A DNA stretch of 9,656 nt from positions 1 through 9,656 of the forward strand of contig DAIPXZ010000030.1 in NCBI GenBank assembly GCA_036782995.1, read 5' to 3'. This document shows positions 1-6,389 of the stretch, in pieces. Position numbers and translations under genes: made by a program. The notes under the pieces are model-generated. The model worked only from the letters and a program-made list of their open reading frames with translations. It was not told where the DNA came from and did not search any database. This DNA is from DAIPXZ01 sp036782995. Its GTDB lineage: Bacteria; Bacillota; Clostridia; Saccharofermentanales; Saccharofermentanaceae. The number at the start of each line of letters is the position of its first letter. Positions within the stretch are counted from its first letter, which is position 1.

Positions 1-8
1 GGTGCGGC

Positions 9-494
9 ATGAAACAACTGTTAATCCTCAGCGGTAAGGGCGGCACTGGGAAAACAACGATAGCCAGCGCTTTTATAAAGCTTTCAAGTGCCAAAATCTA
101 TGCCGATTGCGATGTTGACGCGCCTAACCTTCATCTAATTATGGCACAAAACATCGAGCCGAAACGTTCAGACTATTTCGGTATGCCAAAAGCCGAAATA
201 GATGCAGATAAATGCATTGAATGCGGACTATGCAAAGAAAATTGCCGATTCGATGCAATTTCCAATGAGAATGGCTTTATGGTTGACACTTATGCCTGTG
301 AGGGTTGCGGGGTTTGCGAAGCTGTCTGCCCTGCAAATGCGGTTTCCTTGAAACCCGCCGTTGCGGGAGAACTTACGCTGTATGCTGACAACAATAAAGT
401 CTTTTCAACGGCACAGCTGAAAATGGGAAGCGGCACTTCGGGAAAACTCGTAACCGAAGTTAAAAAACAAATGAAAACTGTGGCGTCGTCCTGA
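9..494 (+). pseudogene. Truncated MinD-superfamily ATPase with ferredoxin insert (5' part only)
   Basis: This is the N-terminal part of a MinD/Mrp-type P-loop ATPase carrying an inserted bacterial ferredoxin domain, a family common in anaerobes and presumed to work in Fe-S or redox-linked processes. A deviant Walker A motif (GKGGTGKTT) lies at residues 9-17 and a DVDAPN motif at 35-40. Two CxxCxxCxxxC 4Fe-4S motifs follow, with cysteines 69/72/75/79 and 97/100/103/107. Family members are usually about 280-290 aa. Here similarity stops near residue 157 (base about 478) and four unrelated codons lead to a TGA. The later Walker B/switch region (the DGSPG-type motif) is absent, so an active ATPase is unlikely. 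Only 8 bases precede the ATG, so its ribosome site cannot be judged, but the start matches the family. The break point coincides with the broken end of the opposing kinase-like gene. Confidence 0.85.
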
Positions 495-757
495 TACTCG
501 TCCAAAAAGGCGGGCAGCCCCTTGTGACACAACGATTTCAATATGCCGTTCTCATTGACCGTCTTATAGATTTTTCTGTCATAGCATTTTGCCACGCAGA
601 GATTTTTCGAGCCTTTATGCTGCACAAGGTAGGTTTCTGTTCCATGAGAGTGGGACAGACATTCAAGCTGGTCGTAGCTTTCAAGAAAACCCGCAGGCAG
701 CGTGATTTCCTTCAAAATCGTGGAAAGCTCTCGAATTGCGTTTTGTATCTCGCTCAT
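290..757 (-). pseudogene. Truncated protein-kinase-like gene (N-lobe only; real part about 480-757)
   Basis: Roughly the first 92-95 residues (bases 757 to about 475-480) resemble the N-lobe of a Ser/Thr protein kinase. There is a degenerate glycine-rich region near residues 36-42, a VAK motif with the presumed ATP-anchoring lysine at residue 57, and a helix followed by an HKGLPAFLDEY strand typical of the step into the hinge. After that the frame reads antisense through the MinD gene to a stop at 290, which is not kinase sequence. No catalytic HRD or DFG motif is present, so the product cannot be an active kinase. The ATG at 757 has a GGAGG site eight to nine bases upstream and starts 16 bases after the stop of the HTH-like gene, so it is the last gene of that operon. 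I infer that the C-lobe was lost in the same event that cut the MinD gene. The kinase assignment is moderately sure. Confidence 0.6.
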
Positions 758-773
758 TTTATCCCGCCTCCAA

Positions 774-1202
774 TCAACGGTAAGCCAAGTTCCATAAGTA
801 GTGCTGTGCTTCGATAAAGCCTGTACGATGAATCAAACAATAGCTGATAGCTGCATCTCGCGGTACTCGCGGGTAAAGCGGACTGTGACCCGCGTGCCAG
901 AGCAGCGATTGAGCCAGCTCCACATCAGCCTCGAAACCAAAGGCGAGTTGCAGCACGGTATCACGGGATGGGTTTCGGTCTCCGCGAAAAATGGCATGGC
1001 CGAAGGAGCGTTCAATGTTCGCTTTCTTTATAATGTGCTCTGTCACTTCGCCCCGCTCTCTGCACAGGGCGCTGATATACTCACAAAATGCGGGCAAGCC
1101 AATCTCACCTTCATTTTGTCCGATGAACTGCCCTATTGAGGTAGCCTTGATAAGCTGATCCCACAAATCACTTGTCGGAAGCGTTTTTTTGTGATCGTCC
1201 AT
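774..1202 (-). CDS. HTH-like regulator paired with kinase-like gene, 142 aa
   Basis: This 142-aa cytoplasmic protein has no signal peptide or membrane segment. Residues about 40-105 form a helix-rich block (ISALCRERG, then ITEH-like helix, SFGHAIFRGDRNPSRDTVLQLAFGF) that looks like a divergent XRE/Cro-type helix-turn-helix. In such folds the RGDRNPSRDT stretch leads into the last HTH helices. The C-terminal part (112-142) has further helices with a conserved-looking RDAAISYCLIHR segment. The ATG at 1202 has a GGGGTGA site about 6-7 bases upstream. The stop at 774 is 16 bases from the kinase-like start, so the two were probably made together, and a regulator plus kinase pair suggests a phosphorylation-controlled switch. 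The function is inferred from context and the HTH call is only moderately sure. It lies downstream of the XRE gene in the same orientation. Confidence 0.7.
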   Translation of the reverse strand: MDDHKKTLPTSDLWDQLIKATSIGQFIGQNEGEIGLPAFCEYISALCRERGEVTEHIIKKANIERSFGHAIFRGDRNPSRDTVLQLAFGFEADVELAQSLLWHAGHSPLYPRVPRDAAISYCLIHRTGFIEAQHYLWNLAYR

Positions 1203-1296
1203 ATATTGTCACCCCGTATCTTTTCCTTGCCTTTACACGGGTCATGCAATTATTTCGCATCGTCAGATACGCGCCCACTATTTTGTTATTCCCCAT
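1168..1296 (-). CDS. Possible small basic protein, 42 aa
   Basis: An ATG at 1296 is preceded by a good AAGGAG site with about seven bases of spacing and opens a 42-codon frame ending in TGA at 1168. It overlaps the start of the 142-aa HTH-like gene by 35 bases. The product would be strongly basic, with several Lys and Arg around an RVKARKRYG core, and has no membrane segment. I do not recognise it. The ribosome site and its place between the XRE and HTH genes of one operon favour translation, perhaps as a leader that couples translation to the next gene. Its short length and the overlap argue for caution. Confidence 0.3.
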   Translation of the reverse strand: MGNNKIVGAYLTMRNNCMTRVKARKRYGVTIYGRSQKNASDK

Positions 1297-1363
1297 GCCC
1301 AAGACTCCTTCCGCCTACGTTTTCTCAGTGTGATTTTGCTGAATTATCAGTTGCAAAACCTAT

Positions 1364-1591
1364 TCACTTCTTAGATGTCCCATGTTGCTCATCGGGGATG
1401 ATCTCCATTATGTCGCCAATCTCACAGTCGAGAGTCGCACATATCTTTGCGAGAACATCTGTTGTCACATTATCTCCGCGATTCAGCTTATTGATTGTGT
1501 AGTGACTGACGCCCGATGCCGCTTCTAAATCTTTCTTCTTCATGTCCTTATCAATAAGGAGCTTCCACAGCTTTTTGTAGCTTACGGCCAT
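1364..1591 (-). CDS. Small XRE-family transcriptional regulator (YozG-like), 75 aa
   Basis: This is a single-domain Cro/C1-type helix-turn-helix protein of the compact YozG-like kind. Helix 1 is near residues 5-14. The HTH spans about 18-62: KKDLEAASGVS forms helix 2, YTINKLNRGDN the recognition helix, and TDVLAKICATLDCEIGDIMEI the two closing helices. It should bind an operator as a dimer. The ATG at 1591 follows a GTGAGG site ten bases away. It is the first gene after the promoter at 1644-1672, and an inverted repeat overlaps that promoter's -35, so autorepression is the simplest model (inference). The HTH-like and kinase-like genes follow in the same direction with no clear terminator between. 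Family assignment is secure, target genes are not known. Confidence 0.9.
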   Translation of the reverse strand: MAVSYKKLWKLLIDKDMKKKDLEAASGVSHYTINKLNRGDNVTTDVLAKICATLDCEIGDIMEIIPDEQHGTSKK

Positions 1592-1643
1592 GTGACTATA
1601 ACCTCACTTTCATAATCAAGGCAGAATGTATAACTGCAAGGAA

Positions 1644-1672
1644 ATTATAGCACATAATGGATTGTATGACAA
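1644..1672 (-). promoter_or_regulatory. Promoter of XRE/HTH/kinase operon
   Basis: On the minus strand, TTGTCA (1667-1672) and TATAAT (1644-1649) are separated by exactly 17 bases. A TG one base before the -10 makes it an extended -10 promoter. It is a strong vegetative sigma-A-type match, and transcription should start near 1637, about 45 bases before the ATG at 1591. Confidence 0.8.
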
Positions 1673-1679
1673 CCGTCAT
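1666..1679. promoter_or_regulatory. Inverted repeat overlapping the -35 (candidate operator)
   Basis: ATGAC-AACC-GTCAT is a perfect 5-bp inverted repeat with a 4-base centre. It covers the -35 hexamer of the XRE operon promoter. Its position fits a repressor site, plausibly for the XRE protein encoded just downstream. The repressor identity is inference. Confidence 0.4.
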
Positions 1680-1697
1680 GTATGGCATCAATAACTT
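1670..1697 (-). promoter_or_regulatory. Shared upstream box, copy 1
   Basis: On the minus strand this reads AAGTTATTGATGCCATAC, then four variable bases region, then CGGTTG, which runs into the -35. It matches 6416-6443 at 24 of 28 positions and at the same distance from the -10. Centred near -52, it has the place of an activator site or a shared promoter element. Confidence 0.55.
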
Positions 1698-1758
1698 ATT
1701 AGTTGACAGCAGTTGCTGTACTAAGCCCACAAACAAACACCATCTCGATCCGTACCGA

Positions 1759-1798
1759 GAAACAAAGCCGTATACACCGCCTTCGCGGGTACACGGCT
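1759..1798 (-). terminator. Intrinsic terminator of the lipoprotein operon
   Basis: The arms at 1766-1780 and 1785-1798 pair as AGCCGT/ACGGCT on the outside and CCGC/GCGG on the inside, with one mismatch and one bulged base and a short CTTC-type loop. On the minus strand it is followed by TTTGTTT. It lies about 120 bases beyond the lipoprotein stop. On the plus strand a weaker CTCTTTT follows, so weak bidirectional action is possible. Confidence 0.65.
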
Positions 1799-1916
1799 CT
1801 GCTCTTTTGGGAAATGTCGCTATATGCTCAATAACATTATGGGTTAATCAAAGCATTACCGGCTGCAATCAAGCTCTATGCTCCGAAGGGCAGCATCAAA
1901 ACAACAAATTCCGCCG

Positions 1917-3218
1917 TCAACTGTTAATCCTTGTATAAACACAGTCGTTAGCACTGTCCGAAAGGGTCTTGGCATCGGAGTCGTATGTCATCTCGAAGGA
2001 GCGCCCGTCGCCTGTCGGGGTGAAGATAATTGTGTTTCCGTTAATGGAGTAGGTCATTTCCGAGGCTCTGTCCACGACATATTTTCTGAACCAAAACGGA
2101 TCCATCCCCTCGACGGTGAAGGTATAAACGCCGTCATCGTAGGTATAAGTTTCAGCAGTTTCAAACTCATCTGAATCCTCCGATAACTCAGCGTAACTTA
2201 TGGTAGCGATGTAGGCTTTACCAAGATAGAACACAACGTAATGTTCATCATCTTGACACCGCCATGTTCCCGGCAGGGAAGATGCCACTACACATACCAG
2301 TTCACCATTTTCCTGCGCCTCACAAGCTTCTTTGTATACCGCTACCCATGCGCTTGCTCTTGCGGAAAAATCGTCGGGTATTGGGAGACAGTAACAACGC
2401 TCGATTAAATCTGCCGTCTCGCCAAACTTTTCGGCGGCTTCATCGAAATAAGGCTGCGCTTCCTCATAGCCCATGGGGGCATTGAGACCCGCGAGCGCAA
2501 TACCCAAGTCCCGATACCTGTCGGCAATCGTGCCGATACTGCCCACAAATTCTTCCGTTATCACAAGAACGCCGTCTTTATTTTTATTTTCCTTTAGGAG
2601 GGTGTTAAAATCACTCGAAATAGCGATTTGTTCGTCTAACAAAGCTTTTGCTTCATCAAAGTAGTCGCCCTCTTGCGCCGCGTGGATTACTTCCTCCGTG
2701 ACGGGGAGGTAATTGACCGAAATCGTATCTGCGGGATAAGGGAAGGGTATGTCAAGATACTCGCACAATGAATCCGTATACAGATACAGCCTTTGAAGGA
2801 AATCCACATATTCACGCCGACTCATGTTGGAGTAATTATCGGTATCAGAATAAAGAGAGCAGGCTTCATCGCAAAGCCGCGCCACCTCACCCGTCGCTTT
2901 TGTTTTGGTTTCTTCCAAGAATTTGACGGTTTCTTCTATTTCTTGATCACTTCTTTTAATGCTCATGACGTTCTCAAAGTTGAAAAGAAACATTTCGTCT
3001 CGCTCGATGAAATTGAAGCTGCCATAAAACCTTGTGAAATCATCATAAACCAAGGTCAATTGCTCGCGAAGCTGCGCTTCGAAGAACTGCTCCGGCGCGT
3101 CCGATTGCTCCGGTGTGTTTGATAGCTCCGGCGCGCTCCCGCCTTGATTTCCCCCGCAACCCGATAACAGGGTAATGCACAACAACATCGCCAAAATCAA
3201 TGCCGTAAGCTTCTTCAT
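1917..3218 (-). CDS. Putative lipoprotein of unknown function, 433 aa
   Basis: This is a secreted, lipid-anchored protein. The signal peptide has KK at 2-3, a hydrophobic core at 4-18 and the lipobox LSGC with the acylated cysteine at residue 21. A short Gly/Pro/Glu-rich linker (about 22-45) follows. Next is a large, mostly helical acidic domain (about 50-300) and a C-terminal part from about 315 that begins GTWRCQDDEHYVV and is rich in short beta strands, like small lipocalin-type or DUF-type barrels in other clostridial lipoproteins. I do not recognise the family. The AAGGAGG site (3227-3233) is 8 bases from the ATG at 3218 but only 2 from one at 3224, so 3218 is the better start. It is the third gene of the operon begun by the SHOCT protein and is followed by a terminator. 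It may be an envelope sensor or binding protein, but that is inference. Confidence 0.8.
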   Translation of the reverse strand: MKKLTALILAMLLCITLLSGCGGNQGGSAPELSNTPEQSDAPEQFFEAQLREQLTLVYDDFTRFYGSFNFIERDEMFLFNFENVMSIKRSDQEIEETVKFLEETKTKATGEVARLCDEACSLYSDTDNYSNMSRREYVDFLQRLYLYTDSLCEYLDIPFPYPADTISVNYLPVTEEVIHAAQEGDYFDEAKALLDEQIAISSDFNTLLKENKNKDGVLVITEEFVGSIGTIADRYRDLGIALAGLNAPMGYEEAQPYFDEAAEKFGETADLIERCYCLPIPDDFSARASAWVAVYKEACEAQENGELVCVVASSLPGTWRCQDDEHYVVFYLGKAYIATISYAELSEDSDEFETAETYTYDDGVYTFTVEGMDPFWFRKYVVDRASEMTYSINGNTIIFTPTGDGRSFEMTYDSDAKTLSDSANDCVYTRINS

Positions 3219-3226
3219 AATCATAT

Positions 3227-3233
3227 CCTCCTT
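3227..3233 (-). promoter_or_regulatory. RBS that sets the lipoprotein start
   Basis: AAGGAGG on the minus strand lies 8 bases before the ATG at 3218 and just 2 before the upstream in-frame ATG at 3224. The spacing favours 3218. Confidence 0.7.
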
Positions 3234-3263
3234 GAATTAATCGCGACAAGTCTGCTGTCGTAT

Positions 3264-3788
3264 TCATGTAAAATCGTCATAGAAGGCGGTTTGCGCGCCC
3301 GTTTCATAGCGGAACCGCTCCGCCATCGTTTGAGCGGCCGCTCTGCTCATGGGTTCATGGAGCAGCGTCATTTGTTTTTTGCTTGCCTTTGTGCCATATA
3401 TGAGCTTTAGGCAGTCTCGCCCGAACTCCACGCGCCACAGGCGTCTTGCTTTCATGTTAAACTGAATGACGCGGGAATCGGCAAGAACGCCAAAGCAGGA
3501 CACCACGATTTCCGTTCCCGTATCCGGCGACGGGCTTCCGTCCTCCCGCGCTAACTTGACGGGAGATATTTGAAACAGGCTGTTTTCCGTAATAAGCCGT
3601 GCTTTGCTAAGCGCGGCGGCTTTTCGTATGCCAAGGCCGGCAAGGATCAAGATCGCTACGGTCAGTAACAATACAGGCATTATCGACCACATGGAGCCGT
3701 CCGAAACGCATAGAATCAGAACCGCGAGCGTGGCCGCAAGCGCAGCCGAGACTAAATACCACCGCGCGGCGTTTTGAAGCTTTCTCAA
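3264..3788 (-). CDS. Two-TM membrane protein with cytoplasmic domain, 174 aa
   Basis: Two adjacent membrane segments (about residues 8-29 and 34-54) form a hairpin, followed by a soluble domain of about 115 residues. That domain has alternating short strands (EIVVSCFGVLAD, VIQFNMKARRLWRVEFGRDCLKLIYG) and a final helix ending in ERFRYETGAQ, a pattern that recalls small bacterial PH-like domains. That fold is a guess. The start is taken as TTG at 3788, because an AAAGGAGG site (3796-3803) lies 7 bases before it, whereas the upstream in-frame ATG at 3806 has no such site and would place this sequence inside the protein. It lies 46 bases after the SHOCT gene and 45 before the lipoprotein gene, in one operon. 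The two proteins around it are also membrane-bound, so a joint envelope complex is plausible. No enzymatic motif is seen. Confidence 0.75.
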   Translation of the reverse strand: MRKLQNAARWYLVSAALAATLAVLILCVSDGSMWSIMPVLLLTVAILILAGLGIRKAAALSKARLITENSLFQISPVKLAREDGSPSPDTGTEIVVSCFGVLADSRVIQFNMKARRLWRVEFGRDCLKLIYGTKASKKQMTLLHEPMSRAAAQTMAERFRYETGAQTAFYDDFT

Positions 3789-3795
3789 ATAACCG

Positions 3796-3803
3796 CCTCC
3801 TTT
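3796..3803 (-). promoter_or_regulatory. RBS that sets a TTG start
   Basis: AAAGGAGG on the minus strand sits 7 bases before the TTG at 3788. It lies inside the longer reading frame, which is the reason to prefer the shorter protein. Confidence 0.65.
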
Positions 3804-3834
3804 CACTTGAGGTGTTTGGTAAGCGTTTCGGCTG

Positions 3835-4713
3835 CTACTTAATTTGTTCCAGCAGCAGTTTCTTCTTTTGGTTAAATTCTTCCTCTGTCAATATCCCGTC
3901 ATCCCGCAGCTTGCCGAGCTGCCTGATTGTATCAAATACGCTCTCGTTTTCCGACGCAGCCGGTTGAGAAGCCACCGTTGATTGCGCGGCGCGTACCGTC
4001 TGTGCGGGAGCGGTATTTTGTGGGGACGCAGTTGTTTTTTTGTTGATTCGGACTATGGCGTCAAAGATGCCGAAAACCTGCTGCGCCTGCGTGAAGCTTT
4101 CCGCATAAGCCGCTGAGCTTTTATCCATGTTTCCGGAGAATGTAAAGAGTACAGACGGGTTTTGTATGTCGTCGAGCGTCAGTCGGACAGAGAGTATTCC
4201 CGTTTGCCGCTCATCGCTTGAGGACGAAGCTTTTCCCTGTAATAATCCGAGATAAGGTACGCTTGTGCCCGCGAGGATAGCGGAGCCTTCGCTGGTCTTT
4301 ACCACCGAGCCGTCCTGAATCAGCACACAGTCAATGATCTTGTCATAGCGAAACACCTTTAACGGTTGGCAATAGGATGCGCCCTTGTCGATAAACGGCA
4401 GCAGCAGTTGAGGTTTATTCTTGGGAACAGACAGGAATCCATCGTTAATATAAAACTCCTCAAAACAGGTCAGCAGCTTCGTGTGGTCAAACATGAAATG
4501 CTTGCGCCCGATGTTTTCTGTACGGTCGGCGTGAAATCCGATTTTATTCAAATGATCCATATTCTGCGCGTGAAACCCTTGGGCAGTTATAAGCGGGTGA
4601 TAGAGTTGATTGTATCTCTTACGAAATTCTTTTTTCTCACCGCCGATGGAGGTAATCCCCCACACTATAATGCAGAGAAGGAAGACCCCCATCAAAATCA
4701 AATACAATTCCAT
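3835..4713 (-). CDS. Membrane-anchored SHOCT-domain protein, 292 aa
   Basis: One N-terminal membrane segment (about residues 2-20) is followed by a charged stretch, a mixed alpha/beta domain (about 30-225), an Ala/Pro/Thr/Gln-rich linker (about 230-258) and a C-terminal SHOCT domain (about 263-292). The last has the hallmark IRQLGKLRDDGILTEEEFNQ followed by KKKLL. SHOCT domains are short helical hairpins thought to help oligomerisation. The middle domain has a DKIIDCVLIQDGS stretch seen in other clostridial SHOCT proteins, with no catalytic motif that I can see. Two starts are possible: ATG at 4713 (AAAGGAG, 10 bases) or ATG at 4740 (AAAGGA, 6 bases). I prefer 4713 because the membrane helix then begins the protein. 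It is the first gene of a three-gene operon and probably the cytoplasm-facing partner of the two-TM protein and lipoprotein. Confidence 0.8.
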   Translation of the reverse strand: MELYLILMGVFLLCIIVWGITSIGGEKKEFRKRYNQLYHPLITAQGFHAQNMDHLNKIGFHADRTENIGRKHFMFDHTKLLTCFEEFYINDGFLSVPKNKPQLLLPFIDKGASYCQPLKVFRYDKIIDCVLIQDGSVVKTSEGSAILAGTSVPYLGLLQGKASSSSDERQTGILSVRLTLDDIQNPSVLFTFSGNMDKSSAAYAESFTQAQQVFGIFDAIVRINKKTTASPQNTAPAQTVRAAQSTVASQPAASENESVFDTIRQLGKLRDDGILTEEEFNQKKKLLLEQIK

Positions 4714-4807
4714 TCTCTCGGTTCTCCTTTCAGCTACCATTGGCTTCCTTTTGCATGGCGCGTTCGCTTCTTCCTACAAAGCATCACAAAAATATTATCC
4801 ACTTTGA

Positions 4808-4836
4808 ATTATACGGGAACACGGCGAAAAAACCAT
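4808..4836 (-). promoter_or_regulatory. Candidate promoter of the SHOCT/2-TM/lipoprotein operon
   Basis: A perfect TATAAT on the minus strand (4808-4813) lies between the MFS-LuxR terminator and the SHOCT start. The hexamer 17 bases upstream, ATGGTT (4831-4836), is a poor -35, so if this is the promoter it may need an activator. It would give a leader of about 90 bases. Confidence 0.4.
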
Positions 4837-4859
4837 CGTACAAAAAGTATGATTTTACG

Positions 4860-4892
4860 AAAAACGCCCCTGTTCCGTTAAGAACAAGGGCG
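4860..4892 (-). terminator. Strong intrinsic terminator after the MFS-LuxR gene
   Basis: Arms at 4865-4875 and 4882-4892 form an 11-bp G/C-rich stem with one G-U pair and a 6-base loop, followed by TTTTT on the minus strand (4864-4860). It lies 37 bases after the stop of the MFS-LuxR gene and insulates it from the next operon. Confidence 0.9.
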
Positions 4893-4928
4893 AAAAGGGC
4901 ATATATCAGACAGCGCAATGCGGTCGCG

Positions 4929-6302
4929 TCACTTCATCAGCTTTTGAAGCAGCTCGGTTTTATTTCGCACATTGAGCTTAAAGTAGATATTCTGCATATG
5001 TGTTTTTACCGTGCTTTCGCTGATAAACAGCTCCTGCGCGATAAGGCGGTATGTATAGCCTTTGAGCAACAGCGTGACAATTTCGCGCTCCCGCTGCGTC
5101 AGCTCGGAGGCGTTGATAAAGGATTCAATAGCGTCCTTCTGCTTCTCGGGAGGCAGCGCCTCTAACTTATGGAGGAATGAGGTGCTTTTCAGGGACGAGG
5201 TGAGGCTTTTGAGCAAAACGGGCAGTATGATAATCGCCGCAAAAACCGCGCCCACAGAAACTATCGTGGGAATGTTTTCGATTTCGGAGCGATTGGCAAG
5301 CGCGGAGACCTGTCCGCCAATCACCACCCCCACCAAATTGACGGATAGCCCCAAACCAAAAATTCGAGGCGGATTCTTATAATAATCCATTATCTCACCG
5401 AGAATGCTCCACCAAAACAGGTCGGTAACGCCGAATGCTCCGAGCAATAGCGTATTGACGAGCAGATAGCTTCCGGCAGAATTATCCAGCAGCATAAACG
5501 CGAGAAAGCCGAATCCAATCATGGCGAGCGCAATATATAGAATATGTTCTCGATTTGTTGTGCGCGGCAGCCGTGCTACGACAATGAATGCGGCGATATA
5601 CGGCAGCGCCCAATACAAGCTTGTCAATAAGGTCAAGTGTGCGAAAGCCGGATTGACCGATTGAAACATAAGCCCCGCAGCTATCGTAACGACAAAAATA
5701 AAGGCACAGAGCAATACAAGAGGCTTTCGGACTAAGTTGCGTGGTTCGGCAGGTTTCGGCAACGCTGTTTCGGTGCTTTCTATCGGAATCCGGGTGATAA
5801 AGAAGGCGGAAGCCGCCAGAAACAGCATAGCGAGTCCAAGCCCGATATAAGGGTGCAAGTGAATGGCGGACATATTCAACCCAACCATTATCGTAGTACC
5901 GATTGCAATACCGGCGGCTACTGTACCCATACGCTCCTGCTGCAAGGAAAAGGAACATAAAAATTGCCCCCACGCAGCGTTGAAAAGCCCCCCGAAAAAG
6001 GCGGCGGCAAATAGCGCTGCCGTCCATAGAGCCGAAGGATGCAGAAAAAACACGCCGCTGGCAACAAAACAAGCCGCCAAGCAAATCAGCAGCATTTTTC
6101 GAGCGTCCGCCAGTGATTTTACAATGAATCCGCAGATAAACAGCCCGATGGCGTGGCAAATGATAGCTCCCGGAATCATGAAGGCAGAGCTGACGGAATA
6201 GGTATCGAGCAGCGCGTATAGAATTTGCCCCTCATAGGCAAAGGAGAGTAGCCATGCTGAAAACAGCGCGAATGAGAGAATCGACTTCCACCGATTGTTC
6301 AA
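4929..6302 (-). CDS. MFS-like 12-TM protein fused to LuxR-type HTH, 457 aa
   Basis: The first about 385 residues carry roughly 12 hydrophobic segments with a central break near residues 185-200, the layout of a major facilitator. The last 58 residues (400-457) are a GerE/LuxR HTH: ELTQREREIVTLLLKG, then IAQELFISESTVKTHMQNIY as the HTH pair, then KLNVRNKTEL. The protein should be a membrane-bound regulator that senses or transports a ligand and binds DNA from the membrane. Similar fusions are known, especially in Coriobacteriia and some clostridia, mostly without known ligand. The start is TTG at 6302, with AGAAGGG (6309-6315) 6 bases upstream. Longer starts are unlikely because the promoter (6390-6418) lies inside the longer frame, although ATG 6347 and ATG 6308 remain possible. 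It has its own promoter, a leader palindrome and a strong terminator, so it is monocistronic. Confidence 0.88.
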   Translation of the reverse strand: MNNRWKSILSFALFSAWLLSFAYEGQILYALLDTYSVSSAFMIPGAIICHAIGLFICGFIVKSLADARKMLLICLAACFVASGVFFLHPSALWTAALFAAAFFGGLFNAAWGQFLCSFSLQQERMGTVAAGIAIGTTIMVGLNMSAIHLHPYIGLGLAMLFLAASAFFITRIPIESTETALPKPAEPRNLVRKPLVLLCAFIFVVTIAAGLMFQSVNPAFAHLTLLTSLYWALPYIAAFIVVARLPRTTNREHILYIALAMIGFGFLAFMLLDNSAGSYLLVNTLLLGAFGVTDLFWWSILGEIMDYYKNPPRIFGLGLSVNLVGVVIGGQVSALANRSEIENIPTIVSVGAVFAAIIILPVLLKSLTSSLKSTSFLHKLEALPPEKQKDAIESFINASELTQREREIVTLLLKGYTYRLIAQELFISESTVKTHMQNIYFKLNVRNKTELLQKLMK

Positions 6303-6322
6303 GAGCATCCCTTCTTTAACGT

Positions 6323-6337
6323 ATACGCACTGCGTAT
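6323..6337. promoter_or_regulatory. Perfect palindrome in the MFS-LuxR leader
   Basis: ATACGC-ACT-GCGTAT is a perfect 6-bp inverted repeat with a 3-base centre. It lies between the predicted transcript start (about 6383) and the TTG start at 6302. It could be a roadblock operator or a small mRNA hairpin close to the ribosome site, so autoregulation is plausible. Confidence 0.45.
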
Positions 6338-6389
6338 TTCGTTTCATACATAAAACTCGCTGATTTTGCCAAAGTGTAATAACATAAAA

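Larger units (their letters stand above)
1592..1916. other. Intergenic region of 325 bp with promoter, operator and terminator
   Basis: No gene is supported here. From left to right it holds the leader of the XRE gene, its minus-strand promoter (1644-1672), an inverted repeat and an upstream box shared with the MFS-LuxR promoter, then a hairpin terminator for the lipoprotein operon (1759-1798). I see no recognisable signal in 1799-1916. Open frames crossing it lack ribosome sites. Confidence 0.7.

Noticed and set aside
1334..1358. AT-rich imperfect inverted repeat downstream of the XRE gene as a terminator
   Set aside because: The stem is weak and has a 3-base bulge, with no T-run on either strand, so the operon probably reads through.
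1657..1938. 93-codon plus-strand frame in the intergenic region
   Set aside because: It runs through a promoter, an operator-like repeat and a terminator of the minus strand, and has no ribosome site.
3043..3267. 74-codon minus-strand frame whose ATG overlaps the stop of the two-TM gene (ATGA)
   Set aside because: It has no ribosome site of its own and overlaps the signal-peptide region of the lipoprotein gene in another frame. The lipoprotein has a clear lipobox and an ideal AAGGAGG site, so this frame is a shadow.
4831..4861. A third copy of the shared upstream box before the SHOCT operon
   Set aside because: Only short pieces (AACC, GTATG) recur, with a different spacing from the other two copies, so the similarity is not above chance.
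5482..6159. 225-codon minus-strand frame inside the MFS-LuxR gene
   Set aside because: It is another frame of a well-supported gene and rich in Arg, Cys and Ser without a domain pattern.
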